NCBI RefSeq assembly: GCF_050586345.1
Contig: NZ_JBOCEF010000024.1
Coordinates: forward strand, 3,260-67,259
Direction: 5' to 3'
Source: JBOCEF01 sp050586345
Lineage (GTDB): Bacteria; Pseudomonadota; Alphaproteobacteria; Rhodobacterales; Rhodobacteraceae
DNA: 64,000 bases
Below the pieces are notes generated by a model. That model ran no database searches and was not told the origin of the DNA. It saw only the letters and a program-made list of their open reading frames with translations. Numbering within the stretch: position 1 is the stretch's first letter; the number at the start of each line of letters is the position of its first letter. Positions 8,025 through 20,971 of the stretch are shown here, piece after piece. The translations under genes and the position numbers were made by a program.

Positions 8025-8403
8025 GGTCGTGGGCGCCTTTCCGGCGAATCGAGACGCGGCGCGAGGGCGCGCGAAGATGGTGGGTCAGCAATGCTGACCA
8101 TAAATCAGGCGACGGGGCGCGAAATTCCGTCGCGCCAGGTGCAAAGGAAGTGGTTTAGGTCAGTGTTTATGACTTTTCATCTGCGTCGCCTTGGGGTATG
8201 CAAAGACCGAACGCCGCGTCCATGTCGGGCGCGGGCGCCGGATCATGCGCGCCGCCTCCCCTGGGGACAGGCCCGCGCCGGTCCGGTCAGTCTAAGTACC
8301 GAACGCCAGGACCCGGGCGGCGGCAAAACGCCGCCGGGGCTGCGCGACGCTCGCGCGCGCGATGCGCCGCGGGATGCGCCGACGACCAAGCCGGGAGGGC
8401 GGA
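8025..8403. other. Divergent intergenic region uppP / gltD with a 17-nt palindrome
   Basis: About 380 nt without a gene, and AT-richer than its surroundings around 8090-8210. It contains the palindrome GGTCAGCAATGCTGACC at 8083-8099 (odd-centred, 8-bp arms) and a further GGTCAG half-site near 8157. A ribosome-binding GGGAGGGCGGA precedes gltD. I could not define a convincing -35/-10 pair for either gene. Confidence 0.6.
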
Positions 8404-9837
8404 ATGCCTCAGAAGATGCTGAAATTCGTGGATGTGGCCCGCGACATGCCCCAGAAGCGCGCCGCCGAGGAACGCCGCGAGGATTTCGGCGAGATCTATC
8501 GCCAGTACGCCGATGAAAAGGCGAAGGAGCAGGCCTCCCGCTGCTCGCAGTGCGGCGTGCCCTACTGCCAGACGCATTGCCCGCTGCACAACAACATCCC
8601 CGACTGGCTGAAGATGACGGCGGAAGACCGGCTGGAGGAGGCCTACGCCATCTCCCAGGCCACCAACACCTTCCCCGAGATCTGCGGCCGCATCTGCCCG
8701 CAGGACCGCCTGTGCGAGGGCAACTGCGTGATCGAGCAGTCGGGCCACGGCACCGTCACCATCGGCTCGGTCGAGAAATACATCACCGACACCGCGTGGG
8801 AGAAGGGCTGGGTCAAACCGATCGTTCCCGCGCAGGAGCGGGACGCCTCGGTCGGCATCATCGGCGCGGGCCCGGGGGGCCTCGCCGCCGCCGACTTCCT
8901 GCGCCGCCGCGGCTACAAGGTCACCGTCTATGACCGGTATGACCGCTCCGGCGGCCTGCTGACCTACGGCATCCCGGGCTTCAAGCTCGAGAAAGACGTG
9001 GTGATGCGCCGGAACAAGCAGCTCGAAGAGGGCGGCGTGAAGTTCGTGCTGAACTGCAATGTGGGCGAGGACATCACCTTCGCCGACCTGCGGGCCAAGC
9101 ATGACGCGGTGCTGATCGCCACGGGCGTCTACAAGTCGCGCGATCTCGGCGGGCCGGGCGCGGGGCTGCCGGGCATCGTCAAGGCGCTCGACTACCTGAC
9201 CGTCTCCAACAAGCTGTCCTTCGGCGACTCGGTGCCGGAATACGAGGACGGCTCGCTGAACGCTTCGGGCAAGAAGGTCGTCGTGATCGGCGGCGGCGAC
9301 ACCGCCATGGACTGCGTGCGCACCGCGATCCGCCAGGGCGCGACCTCGGTCAAGTGCATGTACCGCCGCGACCGGGCCAACATGCCCGGCTCGCAGCGCG
9401 AGGTGCAGAACGCCGAGGAAGAGGGCGTGTCGTTCCAGTGGCTGACCGCCCCGCGCGGCTTCACCGGCGACGCGGCGGTGACCGGCGTGAAGGCGATCAA
9501 GATGCGCCTCGGCCCGCCCGACGCGACGGGGCGCCAGGCGCCGGAGGAGATCGAGGGCTCGGACTACACCGAGGACGCGGATCTCGTGATCAAGGCGCTC
9601 GGGTTCGAGCCGGAGGAGCTGCCGAAGCTCTGGGGCGAGGACGGGCTGGAAGTGACCCGCTGGGGCACGATCAAGGCCGATCACCTGACCCACAAGACCG
9701 CCCTGCCCGGCGTCTACGCGGTGGGCGACATCGTCCGCGGCGCCTCGCTGGTGGTCTGGGCGATCCGCGACGGGCGCGAGGCGGCGGACGCGATCCACGC
9801 CGAGCTGTCCGGCGCCGCCGCGGTGGCGGCCGAGTAA
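8404..9837 (+). CDS. gltD: Glutamate synthase small subunit GltD
   Basis: Beta subunit of NADPH-dependent glutamate synthase (GOGAT): feeds electrons from NADPH through FAD and Fe-S clusters to GltB. The 477-aa product has the N-terminal cysteine clusters CSQCGVPYCQTHCP and CGRICPQDRLCEGNC, the FAD Rossmann motif GIIGAGPGGLAAADFL, and the NADPH motif VIGGGDTAMDCVRTAI. The C-terminal YAVGDIVRGASLVVWAI is the FAD end typical of the family. The start at 8404 follows a good ribosome-binding site. Unusually, gltB is not adjacent: two small genes lie between. Confidence 0.97.
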   Translation: MPQKMLKFVDVARDMPQKRAAEERREDFGEIYRQYADEKAKEQASRCSQCGVPYCQTHCPLHNNIPDWLKMTAEDRLEEAYAISQATNTFPEICGRICPQDRLCEGNCVIEQSGHGTVTIGSVEKYITDTAWEKGWVKPIVPAQERDASVGIIGAGPGGLAAADFLRRRGYKVTVYDRYDRSGGLLTYGIPGFKLEKDVVMRRNKQLEEGGVKFVLNCNVGEDITFADLRAKHDAVLIATGVYKSRDLGGPGAGLPGIVKALDYLTVSNKLSFGDSVPEYEDGSLNASGKKVVVIGGGDTAMDCVRTAIRQGATSVKCMYRRDRANMPGSQREVQNAEEEGVSFQWLTAPRGFTGDAAVTGVKAIKMRLGPPDATGRQAPEEIEGSDYTEDADLVIKALGFEPEELPKLWGEDGLEVTRWGTIKADHLTHKTALPGVYAVGDIVRGASLVVWAIRDGREAADAIHAELSGAAAVAAE

Positions 9838-9849
9838 GCCGCCCCCACC

Positions 9850-9903
9850 GGGCCGAACGGCCCTTCGCGCGCCCCGCGCCGCCCCGCTGCGGGCGGGGCG
9901 CGC
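9850..9903 (+). terminator. Hairpins downstream of gltD
   Basis: A short hairpin GGGCC-GAAC-GGCCC followed by TTCGC (9850-9867), then an 11-bp inverted repeat GCGCGCCCCGC / GCGGGGCGCGC (9867-9877 and 9893-9903) without a T tract. Probably ends or weakens gltD transcription. Confidence 0.4.
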
Positions 9904-9961
9904 CGAACACCCCATCCCCCAGCCGACACGCGCCCGCCGGGCGCGCTGCGGAGCGAGGCAT

Positions 9962-10396
9962 ATGACCGACGCGAAGGACATCAGGGAAGGCGGCTGCCTG
10001 TGCGGCGCGGTGCGGTTCCGCGCCGACGTCCGGCAGCATGCGTTCAACGCCTGCTCCTGCGCGTCCTGCCGCCGCTGGGGGACCGGCCCGTTCATGGCCG
10101 TCCATTGCGTGGACGTCGCCTTCGAGGGGGAGCCCGCGCGCTACCGCTCCTCGGACTGGGCCGAGCGGGGCTTCTGCGCCGCCTGCGGCTCGAACCTGTT
10201 CTACCGGGTCCTGTCCTGGGAGGAGACGGAGTTCGAGCTGTCCGTGGGCGCGCTCGACGACCAGTCGGGCCTGAAGGTGACGGGCGAGATCTTCTGCGAC
10301 AACCAGCAGGGGATCTACGCGCTCGCCGGTCTCGAAAGCCGCCTGACCGAGGCCGAGGCGCTGGCCCGCTTCGCCCCGGCGGAGGACCGGGCGTGA
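9962..10396 (+). CDS. GFA-family (CENP-V/Gfa-like) zinc protein
   Basis: 144-aa protein of the GFA domain family (glutathione-dependent formaldehyde-activating enzyme/CENP-V type). All zinc cysteines are present: GGCLCGAVRF near residue 11, CSCASCRRWG near 31, and FCAACGSNLFY near 71. The family binds two zinc ions and, in the founding member, was linked with S-hydroxymethylglutathione formation, but most members have no proven substrate. It lies between gltD and the Spy-like gene; nothing ties it to glutamate synthase beyond position. Confidence 0.85.
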   Translation: MTDAKDIREGGCLCGAVRFRADVRQHAFNACSCASCRRWGTGPFMAVHCVDVAFEGEPARYRSSDWAERGFCAACGSNLFYRVLSWEETEFELSVGALDDQSGLKVTGEIFCDNQQGIYALAGLESRLTEAEALARFAPAEDRA

Positions 10397-10514
10397 GCGC
10401 GGCCCCCGCACGCCGCGGCTCGGCGCTTCAGCAGACTGCGAATTTCGCGCAGAAAGTGCATAAAATCTGCAACATTCCCGCGTCGACCGGGCCTAAGTTC
10501 CCTGAACGGATGCT

Positions 10515-10538
10515 GACACGCGAATTTGGGCGCGTGTC
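10515..10538 (+). promoter_or_regulatory. Leader hairpin before the Spy-like gene
   Basis: Perfect 8-bp inverted repeat GACACGCG-N8-CGCGTGTC, ending 28 nt before the ATG. It could be an operator or a leader RNA hairpin. A second imperfect dyad, CTGCG-N7-CGCAG, lies near 10436-10452. Confidence 0.4.
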
Positions 10539-10566
10539 GGTCCTCCATCGAAGAGGGAAACTGCAG

Positions 10567-11046
10567 ATGACCATCATGACCAAGGCGGCCGTGACCGCCG
10601 CCGCGCTCGCGCTCGGCCTCTCGACCGCCCATGCGGCCGGGACCTACACGCTCGACAACGAGGCCCGGATCCTGTCCGGCGAGGCGTTCGGGGACGCCGC
10701 GCTGGCCGAATCCGCCGGCTACCCGGACCCGGAGCTGGTGATCCAGTGGGCCGCGCGCCTCGGGCTGTCCGACGGCCAGGTCGCCGCCGCCACGCGCATT
10801 CGCGACGCCATGATCGCGGACGCCAAGGAAATCGCGCCCGACTACGTGCGGCTCGAGCATGAGCTGCACGCGCTGTTCGAGGGCGGCCGCGCCGGCTCCG
10901 CCAAGGTGCGCGCCCTGACCGCCGACATCGCCGAGCTCGAGGGCCGGCTCCGTTTCATCCATCTCGACGCTCGCCTGCGCATGCGCTTCGAACTGACGCG
11001 CGATCAGCTGCGAGCCTACAACCGCATCAAGGCCGGCGAGAGCTGA
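10567..11046 (+). CDS. Small secreted Spy/CpxP-like protein, paralogue 1
   Basis: 159-aa protein with a signal peptide (MTIMTKAAVTAAALALGL, cleavage likely after AHA) and a helical mature part. It has two LTxxQ-like motifs, LSDGQVAAATRIRDAM and LTRDQLRAYNRI, the hallmark of periplasmic Spy/CpxP and metal-resistance sensor proteins. It aligns along its length with the product of 16296-16856 (ILSGEAFGD/ILAGEEWGD; GYPDPELVIQW/GYPSPGRVIRW; LEGRLRFIHLDARLRMRFELTRDQLRAY/LEAQLRAIHLSARAKMRSKLTREQMRAY). A periplasmic chaperone-like or stress role is inferred. gltB starts 36 nt downstream. Confidence 0.75.
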   Translation: MTIMTKAAVTAAALALGLSTAHAAGTYTLDNEARILSGEAFGDAALAESAGYPDPELVIQWAARLGLSDGQVAAATRIRDAMIADAKEIAPDYVRLEHELHALFEGGRAGSAKVRALTADIAELEGRLRFIHLDARLRMRFELTRDQLRAYNRIKAGES

Positions 11047-11082
11047 CGCCCTCGCCGCCCCCACCTCAGAGGAGGCGCCGCC

Positions 11083-15618
<4,536 letters not shown>

Positions 15619-15643
15619 TCCCCGGATCCGCGCAGACAGGACA

Positions 15644-15667
15644 GGCCCCGCTTCGGCGGGGCCTTTT
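15644..15667 (+). terminator. gltB terminator
   Basis: Perfect 8-bp stem GGCCCCGC / GCGGGGCC closed by a TTCG tetraloop and followed by TTTT, 25 nt after the gltB stop. Confidence 0.92.
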
Positions 15668-15679
15668 CCATTTCGGCCC

Positions 15680-15997
15680 TCAGCCCACCGGGCGCTGGCG
15701 CAGATGCACGAAATGCACCCGCGTCGCCGTCAGCGGCCCGTCGGGGACCAGCAGGCGCAGCTCCAGGCGCGGCCCCGCCGCGTTGCAATGGTCGATTTCG
15801 GCCAGCGCCCGCCCCTCCGCCTCCGCCGCCCAGGTGATCCAGGCGCCCGACGCGCTGGCGAGATAGCGCGGCAGCGGCCCCGCGGGTCCGAGCGCTTCCG
15901 CGAGCGTGGAGCCGGGCGGCAGATCCACGATGCGCGCGTGCGGCGCGTCGATGTCGTCGCCCATGCAGACGCTGTCCCGGGTGAATTCCACGCGCAT
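15680..15997 (-). CDS. Hypothetical protein, 105 aa
   Basis: Not recognised. A 105-aa soluble protein with no signal peptide or membrane span; it opens MRVEFTRDSVCMGDDIDAPH and contains GSTLAEALGPAGPLPRYLA and GAWITWAAEAEGRALAEIDH. An AGGGGGG ribosome-binding site lies just before the ATG, codon third positions are GC-rich as in real genes here, and it sits between the gltB terminator and an AT-rich gap. It is probably expressed. Function unknown. Confidence 0.6.
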   Translation of the reverse strand: MRVEFTRDSVCMGDDIDAPHARIVDLPPGSTLAEALGPAGPLPRYLASASGAWITWAAEAEGRALAEIDHCNAAGPRLELRLLVPDGPLTATRVHFVHLRQRPVG

Positions 15998-16045
15998 CTT
16001 CGCCCCCCTGCCCCGCCGAATCAGCCCCGGCGGCCCCTGCGACTT

Positions 16046-16200
16046 AGGTCGAATTCAGTACGACCTTTGAACGACGTCGAAAAATAACATTGCAACTCGT
16101 GAATTCAACCCTCGATATTTCTGCGTTATCCGGCGAAGAAATCCGAATATTTATGGCCCTGATATATCGATCAATTCCGTTACTTCGTACCAAGGCGCCA
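16046..16200. promoter_or_regulatory. AT-rich leader region before Spy-like gene 2
   Basis: Conspicuously AT-rich stretch in GC-rich DNA. It starts with a 6-bp inverted repeat AGGTCG-N9-CGACCT (16046-16066), then a run of A/T-rich sequence including ATATTTATGG and GATATATCGATC. It is likely the promoter/operator region of the gene at 16296. An open frame runs through it (TTG at 16090 or ATG at 16153, stop 16291-16293) and ends 2 nt before that gene; whether it is translated is unclear. Confidence 0.45.
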
Positions 16201-16295
16201 TGTCCGCGCCGCGCCGCGCCGCGCTATGCCGGTACGCGTTCCGGGTCGGCGCTCCGCCGACCCCCCGCGTTCCACATGCCCCGAGGCGCCTGACC

Positions 16296-16856
16296 ATGAC
16301 CCACCGCATCGCTTCCGCCCTCGTCGCCGCTGCGCTCGCGGCGCCCCTCCTGGCGCTCTCCGCCGCCCCGGCCGCCGCCGAGGCGATGGATGACGCCAAG
16401 CCCGCCGCGAAACCCGCGAAGAAGGAGAAGCGCCCCTATACCGAGGCCGTCTCCCGCTCGCGCGAGGAGATCGAGGCGATCCTGGCGGGCGAGGAATGGG
16501 GCGATGATTCCGTCGCCGGCGCCTATGGCTATCCCAGCCCCGGCCGGGTGATCCGCTGGTCCGGGCGGCTGAACCTCAGCCCCGGCCAGCTCGACCAGGT
16601 CTACGAGATCCACGACGACATGGTGATGTGGGCGAAGATGATCGCGCCGAAATTCCTCGACGCCGAGGCGGAGCTGGAGGAGCTGTTCCGCTCGGGCCGC
16701 ACCACCCCGGGGATGATCCGCAAGCTGACCGAGGAATCCGCGGCGCTCGAGGCGCAGCTGCGCGCGATCCACCTGAGCGCCCGCGCGAAGATGCGCTCCA
16801 AGCTGACGCGCGAGCAGATGCGGGCCTACGACCTCTTCGTCTCCGGCGAGGGCTGA
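16296..16856 (+). CDS. Small secreted Spy/CpxP-like protein, paralogue 2
   Basis: 186-aa protein with a signal peptide (about residues 1-27, ending in APAAA before EAMDD), a Lys/Pro/Ala linker (KPAAKPAKKEKRPYTEAV) and a helical domain with LSPGQLDQVYEIHDDM and LTREQMRAYDLF, the LTxxQ-type motifs of Spy/CpxP proteins. It is clearly a paralogue of the protein at 10567-11046 and differs mainly by the basic linker. The ATG at 16296 follows GAGG; longer in-frame starts would lack a signal peptide. It probably acts in the periplasm, perhaps as a chaperone or metal/stress sensor (inference). Confidence 0.75.
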   Translation: MTHRIASALVAAALAAPLLALSAAPAAAEAMDDAKPAAKPAKKEKRPYTEAVSRSREEIEAILAGEEWGDDSVAGAYGYPSPGRVIRWSGRLNLSPGQLDQVYEIHDDMVMWAKMIAPKFLDAEAELEELFRSGRTTPGMIRKLTEESAALEAQLRAIHLSARAKMRSKLTREQMRAYDLFVSGEG

Positions 16857-16953
16857 GGCGCACCGAGTACGGGGCGGGCGCCGGCCCCCCTGTCAGCCGC
16901 GCGGTTCTCCCATCCGCCCGCCTGTTCGTCGGCGCTCCGGGTCGTCCCCGTCG

Positions 16954-16990
16954 CCCCCGCATCCCCCCGGATGCGGGGGTCTTTCTTGCA
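16954..16990 (+). terminator. Rho-independent terminator
   Basis: Perfect 11-bp stem CCCCCGCATCC / GGATGCGGGGG with a CCCC loop, followed by TCTTTCTTGC. About 100 nt after the Spy-like paralogue 2 stop. Confidence 0.85.
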
Positions 16991-17120
16991 TCTTTGCATC
17001 GGTCGGCGGCGCGCGCCCCGCCCTGCCCGCCCGCGCCGCCGCGCCCGGTTGCATCGCCCGCCGCGGCGCCGCATCGTCGGCCCATTCCCGTGACTTATTC
17101 GCGACAGGGCCGTTCCGCGC

Positions 17121-17828
17121 ATGCGCCGTCTGCACCACATCCCCCTCTCCCCGTTCTGCCGCAAGGTCCGCCTGGTGCTGGCCGAGAAGAAGGTCGAGGT
17201 CGGCCTGGTGGAGGAGACGCCCTGGGCCCGCGAATACGACTTCCTGCGCCTGAACCCCGCGGGGCGGGTGCCGGTCTTCGTCGATGACGGCGGCACGGTG
17301 GTCTCCGATTCCGCCGCGATCATCGAGTATCTCGAGGACACCCGCCCGGACGTGCCCATGATGCCCGCCATGCCCGGGCCGCACGTCACCTCGGACGAGC
17401 GCCGCGCCATCGCGCGCCAGCGGGCCGAGATCCGGCGCCTCGTGGCCTGGTTCGACGACAAGATGCACCGCGAGGTCACCGCCAACCTGCTGGACGAGCG
17501 GGTGATGAAGAAGGTGAAGGGCGGCGGCTATCCCGACAGCGCGCGGGTGAAGGCGGGGCTGCGCAACATCGCGACCCATCTCGACTACATCTCGTGGCTG
17601 CTGGAGCGGAACGAGTGCCTGGCCGGGGATCGCCTGACGCTCGCCGATTTCACCGCCGCGGCGCACCTGAGCTGCCTCGACTATATCGACGTGGTGAACT
17701 GGGGCTCGGTCCCGCTGGTGAAGGAGTGGTACGCGCGCATCAAGTCGCGGCCCGGCTTCCGCTCGCTTCTCGCCGACCGCCTGCCGGGGATGCGCCCGCC
17801 GGACCATTATGACGACCTCGACTTCTGA
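17121..17828 (+). CDS. Glutathione S-transferase family protein
   Basis: 235-aa cytosolic GST-like protein. The N-terminal thioredoxin-like domain has PLSPFCRKVRLVLAEK with the active-site region SPFC, LNPAGRVPVFVDDGG (the cis-Pro) and DSAAIIEYLED, which binds glutathione. The C-terminal helical domain carries DRLTLADFTAAAHLSCLDYI, the N-capping motif. The substrate is not predictable. It overlaps queG by 20 nt, so the two are probably translated together. Confidence 0.9.
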   Translation: MRRLHHIPLSPFCRKVRLVLAEKKVEVGLVEETPWAREYDFLRLNPAGRVPVFVDDGGTVVSDSAAIIEYLEDTRPDVPMMPAMPGPHVTSDERRAIARQRAEIRRLVAWFDDKMHREVTANLLDERVMKKVKGGGYPDSARVKAGLRNIATHLDYISWLLERNECLAGDRLTLADFTAAAHLSCLDYIDVVNWGSVPLVKEWYARIKSRPGFRSLLADRLPGMRPPDHYDDLDF

Positions 17829-18942
17829 CCTGCGGAGCGTGGCAGAGGCCGAGGCGAAGGCCGCCGGTTTCGCCGCCTTCGGAATCTGCGGCCCCGACGC
17901 GATCCCCGGGGCCCCTGCCCGGCTGCGCGAATTCCTCGCCGCCGGGCGCCATGGCGACATGGGCTGGATGGAGGACCGCGAGAGCTGGCGCGCCGATCCC
18001 GCCGTGCTGTGGCCCGAGGTGAAGTCGGTCATCATGCTGGCGGATGAGTATGGGCCGGACGAGGACCCGCTGGCGGTGACGCGGATGCCGGATCGCGGCG
18101 CGGTCTCGGTCTATGCGCGCGGCAAGGACTACCATGACGGGGTGAAAAAGCGCCTGAAGCGGGTGGCCCGGGCCATGGTCGCGGCGGCGGATGTCGGGGT
18201 GAAGGTGTTCGTCGACACCGCGCCGGTGATGGAAAAGCCGCTGGCCGCGGCGGCGGGGCTCGGTTGGCAGGGCAAGCACACCAACCTGCTGTCGCGAGAG
18301 CTGGGGAACTGGTTCTTCCTCGGCGCCATCTTCACCACGGCCGAGCTGCGGCGGGACGATCCGGGGACGGCGCATTGCGGCGGCTGTCGGCGGTGCCTCG
18401 ACGCCTGCCCGACCGCGGCCTTCCCGGCGCCGTATCAGCTCGATGCGCGGCGCTGCATCTCGTACCTGACCATCGAGCTGAAGGGGCCGATCCCCCGCGG
18501 GATGCGCGCGCCGATCGGCAACCGGATCTATGGCTGCGACGATTGCCTGGCCGTCTGCCCGTGGAACAAGTTCGCGAAATCGGCGTCCGACATCGCCTAT
18601 GCGCACCGGGCGGAGCTGCGTCGCCCGCGGCTGCGGGACCTGGCGGAGCTCGATGATGCGAGCTTCCGAGAGGTGTTCTCGGGCAGCCCGATCAAGCGGA
18701 TCGGGCGCGGGCGATTCCTGCGCAACGTGCTGATCGCCATCGGAAATTCCGGGGATGCCGACCTGGCCGAGAGCGCCCGGCGGAGGCTGTCGGACGCGGA
18801 CCCGCTGGTGCGCGGCGCGGCGGTCTGGGCGCTGGGGCGGCTGATCGGCCCCGCGGCGCTGCGGACCGAGGCGCCCGCCCTGCCCGACCCCGATCCCCAG
18901 GTCGCCGCGGAATGGCGTTTGTCGATGGCGGGCGCCGGTTGA
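17809..18942 (+). CDS. queG: Epoxyqueuosine reductase QueG
   Basis: Cobalamin- and Fe-S-dependent enzyme for the last step of queuosine synthesis in tRNA: reduces epoxyqueuosine to queuosine. The 377-aa product has the two 4Fe-4S motifs CGGCRRCLDACPTAAF and YGCDDCLAVCPWN, the region between them with CISYLTIELKGPIP, and a C-terminal HEAT-like segment (DADPLVRGAAVWALGRL). Length and motif spacing are typical. It overlaps the GST gene by 20 nt. Confidence 0.95.
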   Translation: MTTSTSDLRSVAEAEAKAAGFAAFGICGPDAIPGAPARLREFLAAGRHGDMGWMEDRESWRADPAVLWPEVKSVIMLADEYGPDEDPLAVTRMPDRGAVSVYARGKDYHDGVKKRLKRVARAMVAAADVGVKVFVDTAPVMEKPLAAAAGLGWQGKHTNLLSRELGNWFFLGAIFTTAELRRDDPGTAHCGGCRRCLDACPTAAFPAPYQLDARRCISYLTIELKGPIPRGMRAPIGNRIYGCDDCLAVCPWNKFAKSASDIAYAHRAELRRPRLRDLAELDDASFREVFSGSPIKRIGRGRFLRNVLIAIGNSGDADLAESARRRLSDADPLVRGAAVWALGRLIGPAALRTEAPALPDPDPQVAAEWRLSMAGAG

Positions 18943-19383
18943 TCGGCGTCCGACGCTGACTGCAGTGCGAGGGTGATCGGAGGGGTGATTGGGCGGCGCC
19001 TGCCCCCAGGCGCCGCCCCTGGGCCTGTCCCGGAGCGTCCCGACCGCCACACACCGGCCGGGGGCTTCGACGGGATCACGCCCGCCCCGACGACGGGCCG
19101 GGAGGGCTGCGTCGCCGGGAACTGCAAGATCGTGGGCGAACCGGACCGCCCGGGTTTGGGGGGTGTGCCTGTGTGACAGAAGGGCGGCCCGGCTCGCACG
19201 CAGGACCCTCGGGCCTTGCGCACCCGTAGGAACGGGGCGCGTACAGAAAAGTTTCAGGTTTCGCCCCATCACTCGTTCGTGATCGCGCGGCGGCCCGCAG
19301 GGCGGCTGTCGCGGCCCATGGACCCGCCCCGCGCGCGGGGCTAGTCTGCGCCGAATTTCGCCCAAGCGCCGAGGAGATCCGCC
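18943..19383. other. Intergenic region queG-dapB
   Basis: About 440 nt with no gene I can support. It holds a strong 12-bp hairpin GGGCGGCGCCTG / CAGGCGCCGCCC (18991-19018, CCCC loop) without a T tract, probably the end of the GST-queG transcript. Near dapB is a GAGGAG ribosome-binding site. No clear promoter was found. Confidence 0.5.
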
Positions 19384-20193
19384 ATGTCCGCCATTCCCGT
19401 CACCGTCGCCGGCTGCTCCGGCCGCATGGGCCGGATGCTGATGAAGGCCGTGATCGACAATCCCGACACCCGGCTCGTGGGCGCGACCGAGCGCCCGGGC
19501 TCCGAATGGGTCGGCAAGGACGTGGCCGAGATCCTGGGCGGCGCCCCCACGGGCGTGCTGGTCGAGGACGACATGCTCGAGCCCGCCGCCCGCTCGCGCG
19601 CGATCCTCGATTTCACCTCGCCCGCCGCGACGCTGGCCCATGCGACGCTGGCCGCGCAGGCCCGCTGCGTCCACGTGATCGGCACCACGGGGTTCGAGAA
19701 GGAGGACCTCGACCACCTCGCCGCCGCCGCCCGCCACGCGGTGATCGTGCGCGCCGGGAACATGTCGCTGGGGGTCAACCTGCTGACCCAGATGACGAAA
19801 AAGGTCGCCGCCGCGCTCGACGCCGACTGGGACGTGGAGATCGTCGAGATGCACCACAACCGCAAGGTCGACGCGCCCTCGGGGACCGCGCTGATGCTGG
19901 GCGAAGCGGCGGCGGAGGGCCGGGGCGTGAGCCTCGAGGAGATGCGCGACAGCGGCCGCGACGGGATCACCGGCGCGCGCGACAAGGGCCGGATCGGCTT
20001 CGCGGCGCTGCGCGGCGGCGACGTGGTGGGCGAGCACGAGGTGATCTTCGCGGCCGAGGGCGAGCGCATCACCCTCAAGCACATCGCCACCGACCGCGGG
20101 ATCTTCGCCCGCGGCGCGGTGAAGGCCGCGATCTGGGGCCAGTCCCAGAAGCCGGGCGAATACGAGATGATCGACGTGCTCGGGCTGCGTTGA
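19384..20193 (+). CDS. dapB: 4-hydroxy-tetrahydrodipicolinate reductase DapB
   Basis: Reduces hydroxy-tetrahydrodipicolinate with NAD(P)H in the lysine/meso-diaminopimelate pathway, supplying peptidoglycan. The 269-aa product has the N-terminal nucleotide fold (VTVAGCSGRMGRMLMKAV), the GTTGF loop, and the catalytic signature EMHHNRKVDAPSGTALMLGEA with its His-His and Lys residues. Length is standard. Single-gene unit with a strong terminator. Confidence 0.97.
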   Translation: MSAIPVTVAGCSGRMGRMLMKAVIDNPDTRLVGATERPGSEWVGKDVAEILGGAPTGVLVEDDMLEPAARSRAILDFTSPAATLAHATLAAQARCVHVIGTTGFEKEDLDHLAAAARHAVIVRAGNMSLGVNLLTQMTKKVAAALDADWDVEIVEMHHNRKVDAPSGTALMLGEAAAEGRGVSLEEMRDSGRDGITGARDKGRIGFAALRGGDVVGEHEVIFAAEGERITLKHIATDRGIFARGAVKAAIWGQSQKPGEYEMIDVLGLR

Positions 20194-20253
20194 GGCGTGA
20201 AGCTGATGTCAGGCGCCAGTTGATTCGCCAATGTCGGACACTGACGACCGCTG

Positions 20254-20287
20254 ACGGCCGCCCTGCCCCGGGCGGCCGTTTCGCTTT
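20254..20287 (+). terminator. dapB terminator
   Basis: 10-bp perfect stem ACGGCCGCCC / GGGCGGCCGT with a 6-nt loop, followed by TTCGCTTT, 60 nt after dapB. Confidence 0.88.
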
Positions 20288-20329
20288 GGAAACGTTGGAA
20301 TAATCAGCGGCGGACGCCGGTTGCGCGCC

Positions 20330-20968
20330 TCAGCGGTTCTTCGAGAGCTGGACGTAGAACGCCCCCTCTCCGCCATGGGTGATATGGGCCGGGTAAACGC
20401 CGGTCACGAAGCGCGCCAGCGCCGGTTCGCGCAGCCAGCGCGGCGCCGCGTGGCGCAGCACGCCCCGTCCCTCGGGCAGCCAGTGGGCGTCCTCGGGCGC
20501 CCGCCTGCGCCCGCCCTTGCCCGTGATCACAAGCACGAAACGCAGCCCCTGCCCATGGCTGCGGCGGATGAAGGCGGCGAGCGCCGAATGCGCCCGGTCG
20601 GCGGTCATCCCGTGCAGGTCGATCCTTGCCTGCGGGCTGCGCTTGCCGCGTTTCACCCGCGTCGCGGTGCGCCCGTCGAGGCCCCGCGCCGGGTCGAGCC
20701 CGTCAAGAATGTCCGGCGCGCTGTCCAGCGCCCAGCCGGGCCGCGCGCGCCCCTCGGGGCGCACGGCGCGGGCGGCGGCGGCCTGGGGGCGCACGTCGGG
20801 GGCCGAGACGGGATGCGCGCGCTCGCCCCCCGGCGCGGGCGCGGCGGGCGGCGGGGTGCGCCCGGGGGCCGAGGGCGCGCGCGGCGCGGCGCGGGTGACG
20901 GTCTTCGCCACCAACGCCCATACCTCGCGGTCGGCCTCGGTCAGGCCGCGGGACTTGCGCCGCGCCAT
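20330..20968 (-). CDS. Smr (MutS2 C-terminal-like) domain protein
   Basis: 212-aa protein: a basic, Pro/Ala-rich N-terminal half (about 25-105) and a C-terminal Smr domain (about 112-212) with the motifs RIDLHGMTADRAHSAL and VLVITGKGGRRR. Smr domains bind nucleic acids and several are nicking endonucleases; the role of the stand-alone alphaproteobacterial form is not established. It is the distal gene of timA-mltA-smr, 3 nt after mltA, a conserved order near the origin in this group. Confidence 0.9.
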   Translation of the reverse strand: MARRKSRGLTEADREVWALVAKTVTRAAPRAPSAPGRTPPPAAPAPGGERAHPVSAPDVRPQAAAARAVRPEGRARPGWALDSAPDILDGLDPARGLDGRTATRVKRGKRSPQARIDLHGMTADRAHSALAAFIRRSHGQGLRFVLVITGKGGRRRAPEDAHWLPEGRGVLRHAAPRWLREPALARFVTGVYPAHITHGGEGAFYVQLSKNR

Positions 20969-20971
20969 GGC

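Noticed and set aside
18989..19282. Small open frames between queG and dapB
   Set aside because: No ribosome-binding sites, Arg/Gly/Pro-rich translation, and a strong hairpin lies within.
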